From Halomicrococcus gelatinilyticus (GTDB taxonomy: Archaea; Halobacteriota; Halobacteria; Halobacteriales; Haladaptataceae), in contig CP100467.1 of assembly GCA_024227995.1 (NCBI GenBank), positions 186,001-250,000 on the forward strand: DNA of 64,000 bases. The letters are read 5' to 3'. A model generated the notes under the pieces. That model made no database searches, had not been told where the DNA came from, and saw nothing but the letters and a program-made list of their open reading frames with translations. Positions 26,979-35,849 of this stretch are shown here, piece after piece (the first letter of the stretch is position 1; every line of letters begins with the position of its first letter). Made by a program: the position numbers and the translations under genes.

Positions 26979-27005
26979 GCCTGCAACGCAGAATAAAGTG
27001 CAGGC
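26979..27005 (+). promoter_or_regulatory. Leader hairpin GCCTGCA-TGCAGGC before the subtilase start
   Basis: Perfect seven-base arms with a 13-base loop in the predicted 5-prime leader, ending 22 bases before the ATG and just ahead of a GGAG ribosome-binding-like element. Could influence translation or stability, or be a DNA operator. Confidence 0.45.
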
Positions 27006-27027
27006 TCGCTAACGGAGCGTACACCCT

Positions 27028-30000
27028 ATGACAAGTAGACAGACGAAGGTGCTGGCAGCCCTGCTCGTCTGTCTGGTTTCGCTATCGGCGTCCGCACCCT
27101 TTGCAGTTGCGGCCGTCCCCGAGACCGGACAGGCGTCCTCAATGGTATCGACAACTGACAACTCACCGGGCGTTTCCGCGGTCCAGGTCGACCCGGCGCT
27201 CGAACGAGCAGGCGACACGACCCAGGTCGTCGTTCGGTTGCAGGAGGCGGACGTCGCCCCGTCGACCGACCGCGAGTCGGCCATCCGACAGTTGAAACGT
27301 CACGCCAGGACGACCCAGCGGTCGGTCCTCGCGTACGCGAAACGGACCGACGGCGTGGACGTCCGCCAGCGGTTCTGGCTGACCAACGCCGTCCTGCTGG
27401 AGGTCGACCAGAGCCAGGTCGACCTCGACGAACTCGCGAAGGAGAGCTACGTCACGCAACTCCACGCGAACTTCCAGGTCGAGATTCCGGAGCAGTCGAC
27501 CACGGAGACCGACGCTGCTCCCGCCCGGACGTCCGACGACGGTCCGAACACCACCTACGGCGTCGACCAGGTCAACGCGACGGAGGTCTGGGACGCCTAC
27601 GGGACGAAAGGCGCGGGCGTGAAGGTCGCCGTCCTCGACACGGGCGTCGACGTCTCCCACCCCGACATCGACCTCTACACGAACGACAGCAGCGACCCGA
27701 CGTATCCCGGCGGCTGGGCCGAGTTCGACGACGAGGGGAACGTCGTCCCCGGCAGCGAACCGCACGACACCGACAGTCACGGGACCCACACCAGCGGGAC
27801 CGTCTCCGGCGGGAACGCGAGCGGCGAGTACATCGGCGTCGCGCCCGACGTCGACCTGATGCACGGACTCGTCCTCCCCAGTGGCGGCGGGTCGTTCGCA
27901 CAGGTCGCAGGCGGCATGGAGTGGGCCGTCAACCAGGACGCCGACGTCATCAGCATGAGCCTCGGTGCGGGCGGCTACTCCACGGAGATGCTGGAGCCGG
28001 TCCGCAACGCACACGCTGCGGGCGTCGTCGTCGCGGCCTCCTCCGGAAACAGCGGCCCAGGTAGCTCGGGGTCGCCCGGGAACGTCTACGAGTCCGTCGC
28101 CGTCGGCGCGACCGACGCGGACGCGGACGTCGCCAGCTTCTCCAGCGGCGAGGAGATCGACACCGACGCCGCCTGGGGGTCGGACGCTCCCGAGAGCTGG
28201 CCCGACTCCTACGTCGTCCCCGACGTCGCCGCGCCCGGCGTGTCGGTGAAGAGCTCCGTCCCCGGTGGCGGTTACGCCGAATACGACGGCACGTCGATGG
28301 CAGCCCCCCACACGGCTGGCTCGATCGCCCTGATGCTCTCGGCGTCGGGCGGTGACCTGTCCAACGGCGCCGTCAAGTCCGCGCTGTACGAGACGGCCTG
28401 GAAACCCGCCGACGAACCGGCCGGGAACGACACGCGCTACGGCACCGGCATCGTCGACGCGAAGGCCGCGACCGACCTCGTCGCCCTCGACAACGGCGTG
28501 AACGGCACCGTCACCGACACGAACGGGACGGCGGTCCCGGGCGCGACGGTGGCGCTGGCCGACGGCAGCTTCAGCGCGACGACCGGCCCGAACGGCGAGT
28601 ACACCCTCCTCGCGGCGGAGGGCGAGCACACGGTGACCGCCTCGGCGTTCGGCTACGAGTCCGACAGCGCGACGGTCTCCGTGCCGAACGGGAGCTTCGT
28701 CGCCCAGAACTTCTCGCTGGCTCCGACGCTCGCGGTCGAACCGACGCAGGCACAGCCCGACGCGGTCGAGGGCGGCGAGTCGCTCTCGCTCTCCGTGCGG
28801 GCTGCGAACCTCGAATCGGCGACCATCGACCTCGCCGGCGACTACGCGGCAGAGAACGCGACCCTGTTCGTGAACGGCGAGCGGGCAGCGTTCGGCGAGC
28901 CGCTACAGTTCGACGAACCCTACTCCGGCGAACTCACCGTCACGGTCGAGACGACCGCGAACACGAACGGTAGCATCGCACTCGAACACACGTTCGCCGG
29001 CCTCGGAGACAGCGAGACCCTCACCACCGGCCCGACCCAGGTGTTCGAGGAGTACACGACCGTCGGCGTCGTCGACGACAGCGGACAGGGATGGGGCGAA
29101 GCGGTCGCCGCCACCCTCCGCTCGGAACTCCCGGCGAACTACGAGGTTGCCACGGTCACCTCCGACACCGCGCTCGACGCGCTCCCGACCTACGACGGCT
29201 TCGTCGTCCAGCAGGTTCGCGACGCGAACGCCGAGGAGTTCGTCGAGAGCACGCAGCCACGCCGGTTCGGCGTCGTCTACCTCGACCAGTGGGGTAGTGA
29301 CAGCAACGGTATCGAGGCTCGCTCCGACAGCATCGGCGACCCCGAATCCGTCGACGACGACGGCTTCGGCTCCCAACCCGTCGTCTACGAACTGACGGAC
29401 TCGCACCCCATCTTCGAGGGCATCGCTGCCCCGGGTGAGACCGTCGAGATCCACACCGGTTCGTGGGGCGACCACGACTGGTTCGACGGCACCGACGCGA
29501 CCGTCCTCGCCGAAGTCGGCGACCAGGACGGGCTCAAGGGGTCCGGCTTCGCCGTCGACGACGGTTCGATGACGGTGCTGGCCTCGTCGCTCGGCCGCAC
29601 GACGTACGTCGGCAACGGCGACTACACCGACACGGCCGACAGTATCCTGGCGAACGCCGTGTCGTTCGCGGCGACGGGCGGGAACCCCGTCGGAACCCTC
29701 TCGACAACCGAGGACACGGTTCAGCCGGACGGCGAAGCGTCCGTCAGGGTCAGGACTGACGCGACGGACGTCGCCGGCTACCAGGCGAACGTCACGTTCG
29801 ACCCGTCGGTCGTCGAGGTCACGAACGTCGAGGGGATCGACTTCGCCGATCCCGTCGTCAACGTGAACAACGACGAGGGCTGGGTCTACGTCTCGCAGGC
29901 GCAGGCAACGAACGCTGACTCGCCGGTCTTCGCGGAGATAACGTTCGACGTCACCGCCGAGGAGCGGGCGGTCGCGACGAACCTCTCGTTCGTCTACGAG

Positions 30001-30288
30001 GACACGGTCCTGAACGCGGCGAACGGGTCGACGCGCTACGTCGACTACTCGCCCGGGTCCGTGTCGGTCGCCCGGACTGCCCTCGGCGACGTGAACGGCG
30101 ACGGCGAGGTCTCCGCGGCCGACGCCACCCTGGTCCAGCGCTACATCGTCGGCCAGCCCATCGACGGGCCGTTCTACGAGGCGTCCGCGGACATGAACGG
30201 CGACGACGTCATCACGTCGGCCGACGTGACCGCCATCCTCCAGAAGATCGTCGGCGCGAACGGCGCGCAGGCGACGGGCGGTGCGTAG
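27028..30288 (+). CDS. Secreted subtilase with cohesin and dockerin modules
   Basis: A 1086-residue exported serine protease. Layout: Sec signal (1-29), propeptide of inhibitor type (about 50-150), peptidase S8 domain (about 175-485) with Asp204 (VAVLDTGVD), His251 (DSHGTHTSG), oxyanion Asn341 (ASSGNSGPG) and Ser423 (DGTSMAAPH); a carboxypeptidase-regulatory-like beta module (about 491-550); a Rossmann-like region (about 680-890, starting VGVVDDSGQGWGEAV); a cohesin domain (about 897-1015, VAGYQANVTFDPSVVEV); and a dockerin (about 1019-1078) with two calcium loops, DVNGDGEVSAAD and DMNGDDVITSAD. The promoter lies in an AT-rich island upstream. Carrying both partners of a cohesin-dockerin interaction suggests self-assembly or docking to the anchored cohesin encoded next. 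Confidence 0.93.
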   Translation: MTSRQTKVLAALLVCLVSLSASAPFAVAAVPETGQASSMVSTTDNSPGVSAVQVDPALERAGDTTQVVVRLQEADVAPSTDRESAIRQLKRHARTTQRSVLAYAKRTDGVDVRQRFWLTNAVLLEVDQSQVDLDELAKESYVTQLHANFQVEIPEQSTTETDAAPARTSDDGPNTTYGVDQVNATEVWDAYGTKGAGVKVAVLDTGVDVSHPDIDLYTNDSSDPTYPGGWAEFDDEGNVVPGSEPHDTDSHGTHTSGTVSGGNASGEYIGVAPDVDLMHGLVLPSGGGSFAQVAGGMEWAVNQDADVISMSLGAGGYSTEMLEPVRNAHAAGVVVAASSGNSGPGSSGSPGNVYESVAVGATDADADVASFSSGEEIDTDAAWGSDAPESWPDSYVVPDVAAPGVSVKSSVPGGGYAEYDGTSMAAPHTAGSIALMLSASGGDLSNGAVKSALYETAWKPADEPAGNDTRYGTGIVDAKAATDLVALDNGVNGTVTDTNGTAVPGATVALADGSFSATTGPNGEYTLLAAEGEHTVTASAFGYESDSATVSVPNGSFVAQNFSLAPTLAVEPTQAQPDAVEGGESLSLSVRAANLESATIDLAGDYAAENATLFVNGERAAFGEPLQFDEPYSGELTVTVETTANTNGSIALEHTFAGLGDSETLTTGPTQVFEEYTTVGVVDDSGQGWGEAVAATLRSELPANYEVATVTSDTALDALPTYDGFVVQQVRDANAEEFVESTQPRRFGVVYLDQWGSDSNGIEARSDSIGDPESVDDDGFGSQPVVYELTDSHPIFEGIAAPGETVEIHTGSWGDHDWFDGTDATVLAEVGDQDGLKGSGFAVDDGSMTVLASSLGRTTYVGNGDYTDTADSILANAVSFAATGGNPVGTLSTTEDTVQPDGEASVRVRTDATDVAGYQANVTFDPSVVEVTNVEGIDFADPVVNVNNDEGWVYVSQAQATNADSPVFAEITFDVTAEERAVATNLSFVYEDTVLNAANGSTRYVDYSPGSVSVARTALGDVNGDGEVSAADATLVQRYIVGQPIDGPFYEASADMNGDDVITSADVTAILQKIVGANGAQATGGA

Positions 30289-30407
30289 ACGACGAACGAC
30301 GCACAGCTAGTTCACTGCGCCTTCACCGGCGTTCCCGTTATCCGGGGTGTCTCACACCCTCGTACGCCCCCGACGGGGCATCGGTGCCGGTTGGCACCAT
30401 TCGATCC

Positions 30408-31043
30408 ATGACACGAACACGACACACGACACGGTTCATCGTCGGCCTGCTGGTGCTGTCGGTGCTCGCTTCACCGGCGGTCGTCCAGTCCGGCCTCGCA
30501 CAGTCTTCCGACGCCAAACTGGCGCTCTCGTCGAGCGACGTCCGCGACGACGGCACGGTGACGGTCACGCTGGCGACGGACGCCCGGAACGTCGCGGGCT
30601 ACCAGGCGAACCTCACCTTCGACCCGTCGGTCCTCACGGTGAAGTCCATCGACGGCGTCGACTACGGCGACCCCGTCACGAACGTGAACAACGACGCCGG
30701 CTGGGCCTTCTTCACCCAGTCGGAGGCCGAAGGGTCGAACGCTCCGACGTTCGCCACCGTCACCTTCGCCGTCGTCGCCGAGAACGACACGTCCGCCGAC
30801 GTCGCCCTCGTTTCCGAGGACACCCGGCTCAACGACGCGAACGCCGAGGGGATCGCCGTGTCGGCCGACTCCGCCTCGGTTCCGCTCCAGCGCGACGTCC
30901 CGGCGTCGGGCGGGTCCGGCGTCGTCTCCGACGTCAGCCGCCTGCCGTCGACGCTCGACACGCCGCTCCTCGTCGCGCTCGTGGGCGTCGGCGCGGTCGC
31001 GCTCGTGGGCGTCGGCGTCACCCTCGGGCGGCGACTGAACTGA
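30408..31043 (+). CDS. Membrane-anchored cohesin-domain protein
   Basis: A 211-residue surface protein. A signal peptide (residues 8-30, FIVGLLVLSVLASPAVVQS) is followed by one cohesin domain (about 33-155) closely similar to that of the protease upstream: VAGYQANLTFDPSVLTV versus VAGYQANVTFDPSVVEV, and DPVTNVNNDAGW versus DPVVNVNNDEGW. A short linker leads to a C-terminal membrane helix (TPLLVALVGVGAVALVGVGV) and a basic end GRRLN, so the cohesin would face outward. ATG at 30408 sits at the signal. The 119-base gap and same direction suggest co-expression with the protease. It looks like a cell-wall receptor for dockerin proteins. Confidence 0.88.
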   Translation: MTRTRHTTRFIVGLLVLSVLASPAVVQSGLAQSSDAKLALSSSDVRDDGTVTVTLATDARNVAGYQANLTFDPSVLTVKSIDGVDYGDPVTNVNNDAGWAFFTQSEAEGSNAPTFATVTFAVVAENDTSADVALVSEDTRLNDANAEGIAVSADSASVPLQRDVPASGGSGVVSDVSRLPSTLDTPLLVALVGVGAVALVGVGVTLGRRLN

Positions 31044-31653
31044 GCACGTCGACGCCGCGCGTGCTCCCCGGCCGCCGGCGGCGGTCTACTTCCCGTCGTC
31101 GGTCACGGCATTAGAAATTTTTACACGCATACGTCAGGGCGGTCCCCGCCATCACCCTGTCCAGAGGTCGGATGGCGGACGCGCTCGCCGGTGGTGGCGT
31201 CGAGGCTCGAATCGGTAGTTCTCGACGCCGATTCGGGCGGGACCAGATACCACCTGGCCGCCTCGCAGAGTGATCTGCCAGGGCCGACGACGGTAGCCGA
31301 TCGCTGGCCTCGGTGGCCGGCCGTCGTCGACGACGTGCGTGACGATTCCTCGGACGTCTTCGACGGAACGTCGGCGAGTGACAACGACTGCGCGCTGCCT
31401 CGTTCGTCCCCGTGGCGGCCGACGACGGTTCTGGCACGAGACCGGAGGCACGGCGACGCTGTGAACGGCCGATTATGGCGGTCCGTGTCGCACTGGCGAC
31501 GTCACTTCGGCGACCCTTCCGAGAGCGCATCGCGTGTGCCGTTGCCGCCGTTGCCTGCTCCGGGGGAGGATGAGTAATCACTTTTGAAGATGTTCGCCGC
31601 GTGTGCCTCCGGACGAGCCCCCCGGACGCAGCAACGGTGGAGTACTGCGTCGG
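31044..31653. other. Gene-free spacer
   Basis: About 600 bases between convergent transcription units. Reading frames exist on both strands but their products are Arg/Pro/Ser-rich with no domain or consistent codon bias. One AT-rich spot (ATTAGAAATTTTTACAC at about 31112) has a T run suited to terminating the cohesin transcript. Confidence 0.5.
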
Positions 31654-33618
31654 TCAGATCTCGGTGACGCGCTCGTACTCGTCGTCGAGGGCGGCGGCGT
31701 CCTCGACGAGCAGGGCGGCGACGAGGTGGTCGGCGTACTCGTCGAAGTAGTCGACGAGAGCGGCGATGCGGTCGGCGTCGATCGCCTCCAGCGAGTCGAG
31801 CAGGATGAACGGCACCTCCTCGTACACGTCGTGGACGAGGTAGCCCGCGAGGGCGAACACCAGTCCCGTGACCTCGCGCTCGGACTCGCTGAGGTGGTCG
31901 ATGGTGTCCTCGTAGGTCGCCCCCGACTCCGTGCTGCGGACGATGTGCAGGGTGAACACGGTCTTCGAGACCGTCCGTCGCCCCTCCCGGACCTCCCGCT
32001 CGGTGCGCTCGATCCAGATGCGGTCGAGGTTCTCGTAGTCCAGCAGGTCGAGGACGGTCGCCATGTGCTCGTTGAACTGCTCGACCGCCTGGGCCTCGAT
32101 CTGGTCGACGCGCGTCCGGAGTTCGGTGAGTTCCTCCTGGACGCGCTCGCGCTCCGCTTCGACGTCCTCCCTGGTCGCCAGTTCGTCCTCCACGTCGGCG
32201 ATCTCGGCCTCGACGTCCTCGAGGTCGTCCTCGATGCGTCCGATCTCGACCTCGAGCTGGTTCGCCTCCCGGTGGAGGTCGAGGATGTCGCTGTAGTCGC
32301 CCTGCTCGAGCGCCTCGACGTCAGCCTCGAGTACGTCGATCTCGTCGGCGAGTTCGTCGCGCGTCGTCCGCAACTCGGCGAGCCGCGTCTCCCGGTCCTC
32401 GATTTCGGCGTCGAGCTGGTCGAGTCGACGCGTCACCTCCTCGCGTTCCTGTCGAGCCTCCTCTACCGTCCGCTTCTCGGCCTGGACGTCGTCTATCTCG
32501 GCTCCGATCTCGTTCCGTTCGCTGCGCTTCTCGCGGCGGAGCGTGCGCAGTCGGTCGAGCGTCGCCTCGATCTTCTCGCGGTCGACCTCCGACCCGCAGG
32601 TCCAGCAGACGACCGTCTCCGCGTCGTCGACGAGCTGGTCCGTGATGGCGTCGTCCGACGCCGACCCGGACTCGCCGTCCCCCTGCAGTGCGTCGGCCAC
32701 GTCCTGACTGCTCCCCTCCAGCATCTCCTCGTTGAACTGGATGACCGACTGCAGTTCGGACATCGTCGAGTCGACCTGTCGCTTCCGGTCGCGCAACTGC
32801 CGGATCTCGTCGTCGAGGCCGTCGACGTCCCGTTCGGCGACGTCGTCCGTGTCGTCGAGCGCGTCCTGCAGCTCCGCGGCTTCCGAGCGCAGCGCCTCGA
32901 GGCTCTCCTTCTCGGTGTCGATGTCGAACCGTGCGTCCTCGAGCTGCGACCGGACGTCCCGGAGTTCGTCGAGCTTCTCCTCGAGCGCTTCCTTCTCGGC
33001 TCTCGTCTCGTCCAGGTCAGCGTCGGCGTCCTCTATCTCGGCCTCCTTGTCCGCGAGCTCCGCGCGCTTCTCCCCCAGTTCCGATTCGAGGCGCGTTCGC
33101 CGTTCCTCGAGCTCCGGCAGTCGTCGCGACAGCGCATCGAGTTCGTCGAGTCGCTCGTCGAGGCTGCGCTTCTCGCTCTCGAGTTGCTCGATCTCGGCCT
33201 GGATCCGGTCCGTGTCGATTGGCCGCATGATGAGGTCGCGGAGGTCGTCGCCGCGCACGACCGCCTGTCGCGCCTCGTTCGATTCCAGCAGGAACGCGAA
33301 CAGGTCGGCGAGTTCCGGGTCGTCGAGGTACGGGTCGCCGCTCGTCGCGACCGCCCCGTCCTCGCGCGTCAGCGTTCGCGTGTACGTCTCGTCGCCCAGT
33401 TCCAGCGTGGCCGTCCCCTCGTCGGCGTCGGCCTTGAGCGACGCGCGGTCGCTGCCGAGCGCGGCCATCAGCGCCTGCAGCAGCGACGTCCGGTTCGTCG
33501 CGTTCCGCCCCGCCAGTGCCGTCACGCCTGACGCCAACGTCACCTCCGTCTCGTCGATGCCACCGATGTTCCGCGCGGAGATTATCGGATGAAGCTGTTC
33601 GTCCTGTGTAGCTCCCAT
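31654..33618 (-). CDS. Archaea-specific SMC-related protein (Sph type)
   Basis: A 654-residue Rad50/SMC-like ATPase of the archaea-specific SMC-related family. The N-terminal nucleotide-binding part has the degenerate Walker A characteristic of this family, LAGRNATNRTSLLQALMAAL (residues 35-54). Two very long acidic coiled coils (about 165-330 and 350-540) flank a zinc-hook-like CWTCG (Cys338, Cys341). The C-terminal ATPase half has HLSESEREVTGLVFALAGYL (signature region) and VPFILLDSLEAID (Walker B/D-loop). ATG at 33618 is chosen since the frame upstream is non-coding and overlaps rdfA. It follows rdfA by 82 bases on the same strand. In Haloferax volcanii an SMC-like protein encoded beside rdfA affects cell shape, so a shape or chromosome-organisation role is likely. 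Confidence 0.92.
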   Translation of the reverse strand: MGATQDEQLHPIISARNIGGIDETEVTLASGVTALAGRNATNRTSLLQALMAALGSDRASLKADADEGTATLELGDETYTRTLTREDGAVATSGDPYLDDPELADLFAFLLESNEARQAVVRGDDLRDLIMRPIDTDRIQAEIEQLESEKRSLDERLDELDALSRRLPELEERRTRLESELGEKRAELADKEAEIEDADADLDETRAEKEALEEKLDELRDVRSQLEDARFDIDTEKESLEALRSEAAELQDALDDTDDVAERDVDGLDDEIRQLRDRKRQVDSTMSELQSVIQFNEEMLEGSSQDVADALQGDGESGSASDDAITDQLVDDAETVVCWTCGSEVDREKIEATLDRLRTLRREKRSERNEIGAEIDDVQAEKRTVEEARQEREEVTRRLDQLDAEIEDRETRLAELRTTRDELADEIDVLEADVEALEQGDYSDILDLHREANQLEVEIGRIEDDLEDVEAEIADVEDELATREDVEAERERVQEELTELRTRVDQIEAQAVEQFNEHMATVLDLLDYENLDRIWIERTEREVREGRRTVSKTVFTLHIVRSTESGATYEDTIDHLSESEREVTGLVFALAGYLVHDVYEEVPFILLDSLEAIDADRIAALVDYFDEYADHLVAALLVEDAAALDDEYERVTEI

Positions 33619-33700
33619 ACCGCCGACCTTGGCGTGCAGGCATTTAAACCCGACTGTCGCCAACAGGGCCATTACGATACTAAAGCTGTAATGGGCCCGG

Positions 33701-34318
33701 TCACTCCGACTCGGCGCAGGCACACCCCCCGTCCTCGAGCAGGTCGTCGACGGTGTACGACCGTCCGCAGGTGTCACAGAGCACGCGCACGTCCACGAAG
33801 ACGTCGAAGTCGCCCAGCGCGATACGGTCGGTCGATTCGAGATTTTCGAGCGTCGTCTCCGCGACGGCACTCGTTCGCGACCGCAGCCGCTGTATCGTTT
33901 CGGCACCCTTCTCGACCTGGTCCGTCTCGTCCCCGCCTGACTCGTACTCCACGCCGCGGTGCTTCGTCAGGTACGTGTGGACCGCCTGGTGGGTCACGAA
34001 GTCGTCCTCGAGTTCCTCGACGGCGACGCCGTCGCGCGCGAGTGCGTTCCGCGTCTCCGTCCGGACGCCGCTGCTCACCGAGTCGTCCGTCAACAGCCGG
34101 TACGTGTTCTCGACCTCGCCCTCCAGCGGCGACGCCCCAGCCCGGTCCAGCGCGGCGCGCAACACGGCGCGGTTGAAGACGTCCGCGAGTTCGCGGAGGC
34201 TGTACTCGACCTCGCCGTCGCCCGTCCAGTACGCTTCGAGCTGCTCGCCCATCCCCGTCAGCTCGTACTCGTCGATCACCCGCTGTACCTTGCTCCGCGG
34301 TCCCGACGTCTCGCCCAT
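33701..34318 (-). CDS. rdfA: Rod-determining factor RdfA
   Basis: A 205-residue soluble protein that I recognise as the RdfA family, described in Haloferax volcanii as needed for the rod-shaped cell form. Diagnostic segments: SKVQRVIDEYEL near the start, LRELADVFNRAVLRAALDRAG, VENTYRLLTDDSVSSGVRT, DDFVTHQAVHTYLTKHRGVE, and ALGDFDVFVDVRVLCDTCG. The C-terminus carries CDTC and CAC Cys sets that may bind zinc. Normal length, ATG at 34318. It leads the pair rdfA-SMC-like, an arrangement conserved among haloarchaea. Confidence 0.9.
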   Translation of the reverse strand: MGETSGPRSKVQRVIDEYELTGMGEQLEAYWTGDGEVEYSLRELADVFNRAVLRAALDRAGASPLEGEVENTYRLLTDDSVSSGVRTETRNALARDGVAVEELEDDFVTHQAVHTYLTKHRGVEYESGGDETDQVEKGAETIQRLRSRTSAVAETTLENLESTDRIALGDFDVFVDVRVLCDTCGRSYTVDDLLEDGGCACAESE

Positions 34319-34422
34319 GTGTACACGTAGCTCCCGTGACGGATTTGTCTGTTTCGGTGCAGCGCGACGTGATGCGAACGGCGTACCACCCCCACTGCCG
34401 TCTCCCGGCCGTAGGACGACGA

Positions 34423-35193
34423 CTAGATGTCGGTGTAGTTGAGGTTGAGTTCGATGGCGTTCGACGTCGAACGGACAAGCCGGGGAATCTCCGACTCCAC
34501 CGTCTCGCCTCGCATCCGGTTCGCCGGTCCCGAGATGCTGATGGAGCCGTGGACCGTCCCGTCGTCGGTGACTATCGGGGCGGCGATCGACCGCAGCCCC
34601 TTGAGGCGTTCCTCCTCGTGGTAGGCGTAGCCGCGCTCGCGGATGTCGGCGAGCGCCTGGTCGAGCGCCTCGCGGTCCGTGATGGTGTTGTTGGTCGCCT
34701 TCGGCAGCCCCTTCTCCTCGATCACCTGCTCGAGTCGCTCCTCGGGGAGGTGCGCGAGGATGGCCTTCCCCTGCGCGGTGTAGTGGAGGTTGGTCCGCCG
34801 CCCGACGTAGGTGTCGAGGTCCACCGCCTGCTCTCCCTTCACGCGGTAGAGGTAGACCCCACAGCCGTTGTCCTCGGTGAGGAGATTCGCGAGCTCTCCC
34901 GTCTCTTCGGCCATCTTGTCGACTTCGGGCTTGGCGACCCGGTAGAGCTTCATGTTGTGGCGGAGATAGCCGCCGAGGTCGAGGAACTTCATGCCGAGGC
35001 GGTACTCGTCGCCGTCCCGGTCGACGTACCCGTGCTTCCGGAGCGTCGCGAGATGGTTGTGGACGACGCTCTTGCTCATGTCCAGCGACTCCGCGAGGGG
35101 AGTGACGCGGCCACCGTCCTCCTCCTTCAGCGCCTCGACGATGGCCAGCGTCTTCTCGGTGGCCTTGACCGGGTGTTTGGCATCTTCTGACAT
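34423..35193 (-). CDS. IclR family transcriptional regulator
   Basis: A 256-residue regulator: N-terminal winged HTH (about 8-70, KTLAIVEALKEEDGGRVTPL then SLDMSKSVVHNHLATLRKHG) and C-terminal IclR effector domain (about 80-250, with HYTAQGKAILAHLPEERLEQ and SIAAPIVTDDGTVHGSISIS). Haloarchaeal IclR proteins often control sugar or aromatic catabolic genes next door; here the nearest non-regulatory genes are rdfA and, across a long spacer, the SoxB-like gene, so the target is unclear. ATG at 35193 is the family-type start; the five codons before it are dropped. An inverted repeat sits 33-52 bases upstream. Confidence 0.94.
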   Translation of the reverse strand: MSEDAKHPVKATEKTLAIVEALKEEDGGRVTPLAESLDMSKSVVHNHLATLRKHGYVDRDGDEYRLGMKFLDLGGYLRHNMKLYRVAKPEVDKMAEETGELANLLTEDNGCGVYLYRVKGEQAVDLDTYVGRRTNLHYTAQGKAILAHLPEERLEQVIEEKGLPKATNNTITDREALDQALADIRERGYAYHEEERLKGLRSIAAPIVTDDGTVHGSISISGPANRMRGETVESEIPRLVRSTSNAIELNLNYTDI

Positions 35194-35849
35194 GGACTTA
35201 CATAACAAACATCGATGAGCATCTTAGTTTCTTTGTCACGAAACTGACGTTGCGGTCGGTCACGTGGAGCAGTTCACGCCCACCGGCGGTCCTTCCCGTC
35301 GGAATCGCCTGTTCAGCATTATAGAACGCCTTTCTGGCGCGAACCTGCGATAAAATACTTCAACGAAGACAGGTGCAACAATCAGTGTAACGAAAATCTA
35401 TCCGCGATGGGTCGCGTTCTGGTGAAGACCGCTCCCGGAGACGATCCACCACTCCGGCGACATCGCCCGACCCGGCGGGTCGGTCACGCGCTCGGCCGTG
35501 ACTCGCCGTTCTATCATGGATAACGACGACGTGAGCGTTCGGCCGGTGTCGCAGCAGCGCATCCAGGCCTTTGTCACCGTTTAGCATGGGTGGTGGCGGC
35601 CAGATGGTGTCAATCGACACGACTTTCGTTCTGTGATGCAGAACGGACTGCTCGGGATAGCGAGGACTGTCGGCGGCGTACCGGCCGGTCCGGCAGGTCG
35701 CCTCGACCGAACAGCGGCCATCACCGCGGCGCATCCCGGCGATTCTCCGGGGCCGGAACGGTGGACGTCCGCGTTCGACACTCCGACCGGGGAGAGCCAT
35801 AACTCAACGTACACAAATAATAAGTTGGTTCCTGGAGTTGGGCTGTATC
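35194..35849. other. Long divergent spacer between iclR and the sulfur cluster
   Basis: About 650 bases with no convincing gene. The left end holds the IclR promoter and repeat; an AT-rich box also lies near 35345-35360. The right end (35800-35849, including ACACAAATAATAAG) is AT-rich and is the likely promoter of the SoxB-like gene. Confidence 0.5.
35226..35245 (-). promoter_or_regulatory. Inverted repeat AGTTTC-GAAACT at the iclR promoter
   Basis: Perfect six-base arms separated by eight bases, located where TATA and start-site elements of the iclR gene are expected. A good candidate for autoregulation by the IclR dimer. Confidence 0.45.

Larger units (their letters stand above)
26437..27027. 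other. Spacer upstream of the subtilase gene
   Basis: About 590 bases. The first 400 are GC-rich and show no convincing gene on either strand. The last 170 form an AT-rich control region with an inverted repeat, a TATA box and a leader hairpin, each listed separately. Confidence 0.6.

Noticed and set aside
31191-31577. 128-codon frame in the spacer after the cohesin gene
   Set aside because: Pro/Ser/Arg-rich product, no domain, no promoter or ribosome-binding site, and a competing frame on the other strand.
35360-35800. Long minus-strand frame between iclR and the SoxB-like gene
   Set aside because: Arginine/proline-rich composition and position across the AT-rich promoter of the SoxB-like gene indicate non-coding DNA.
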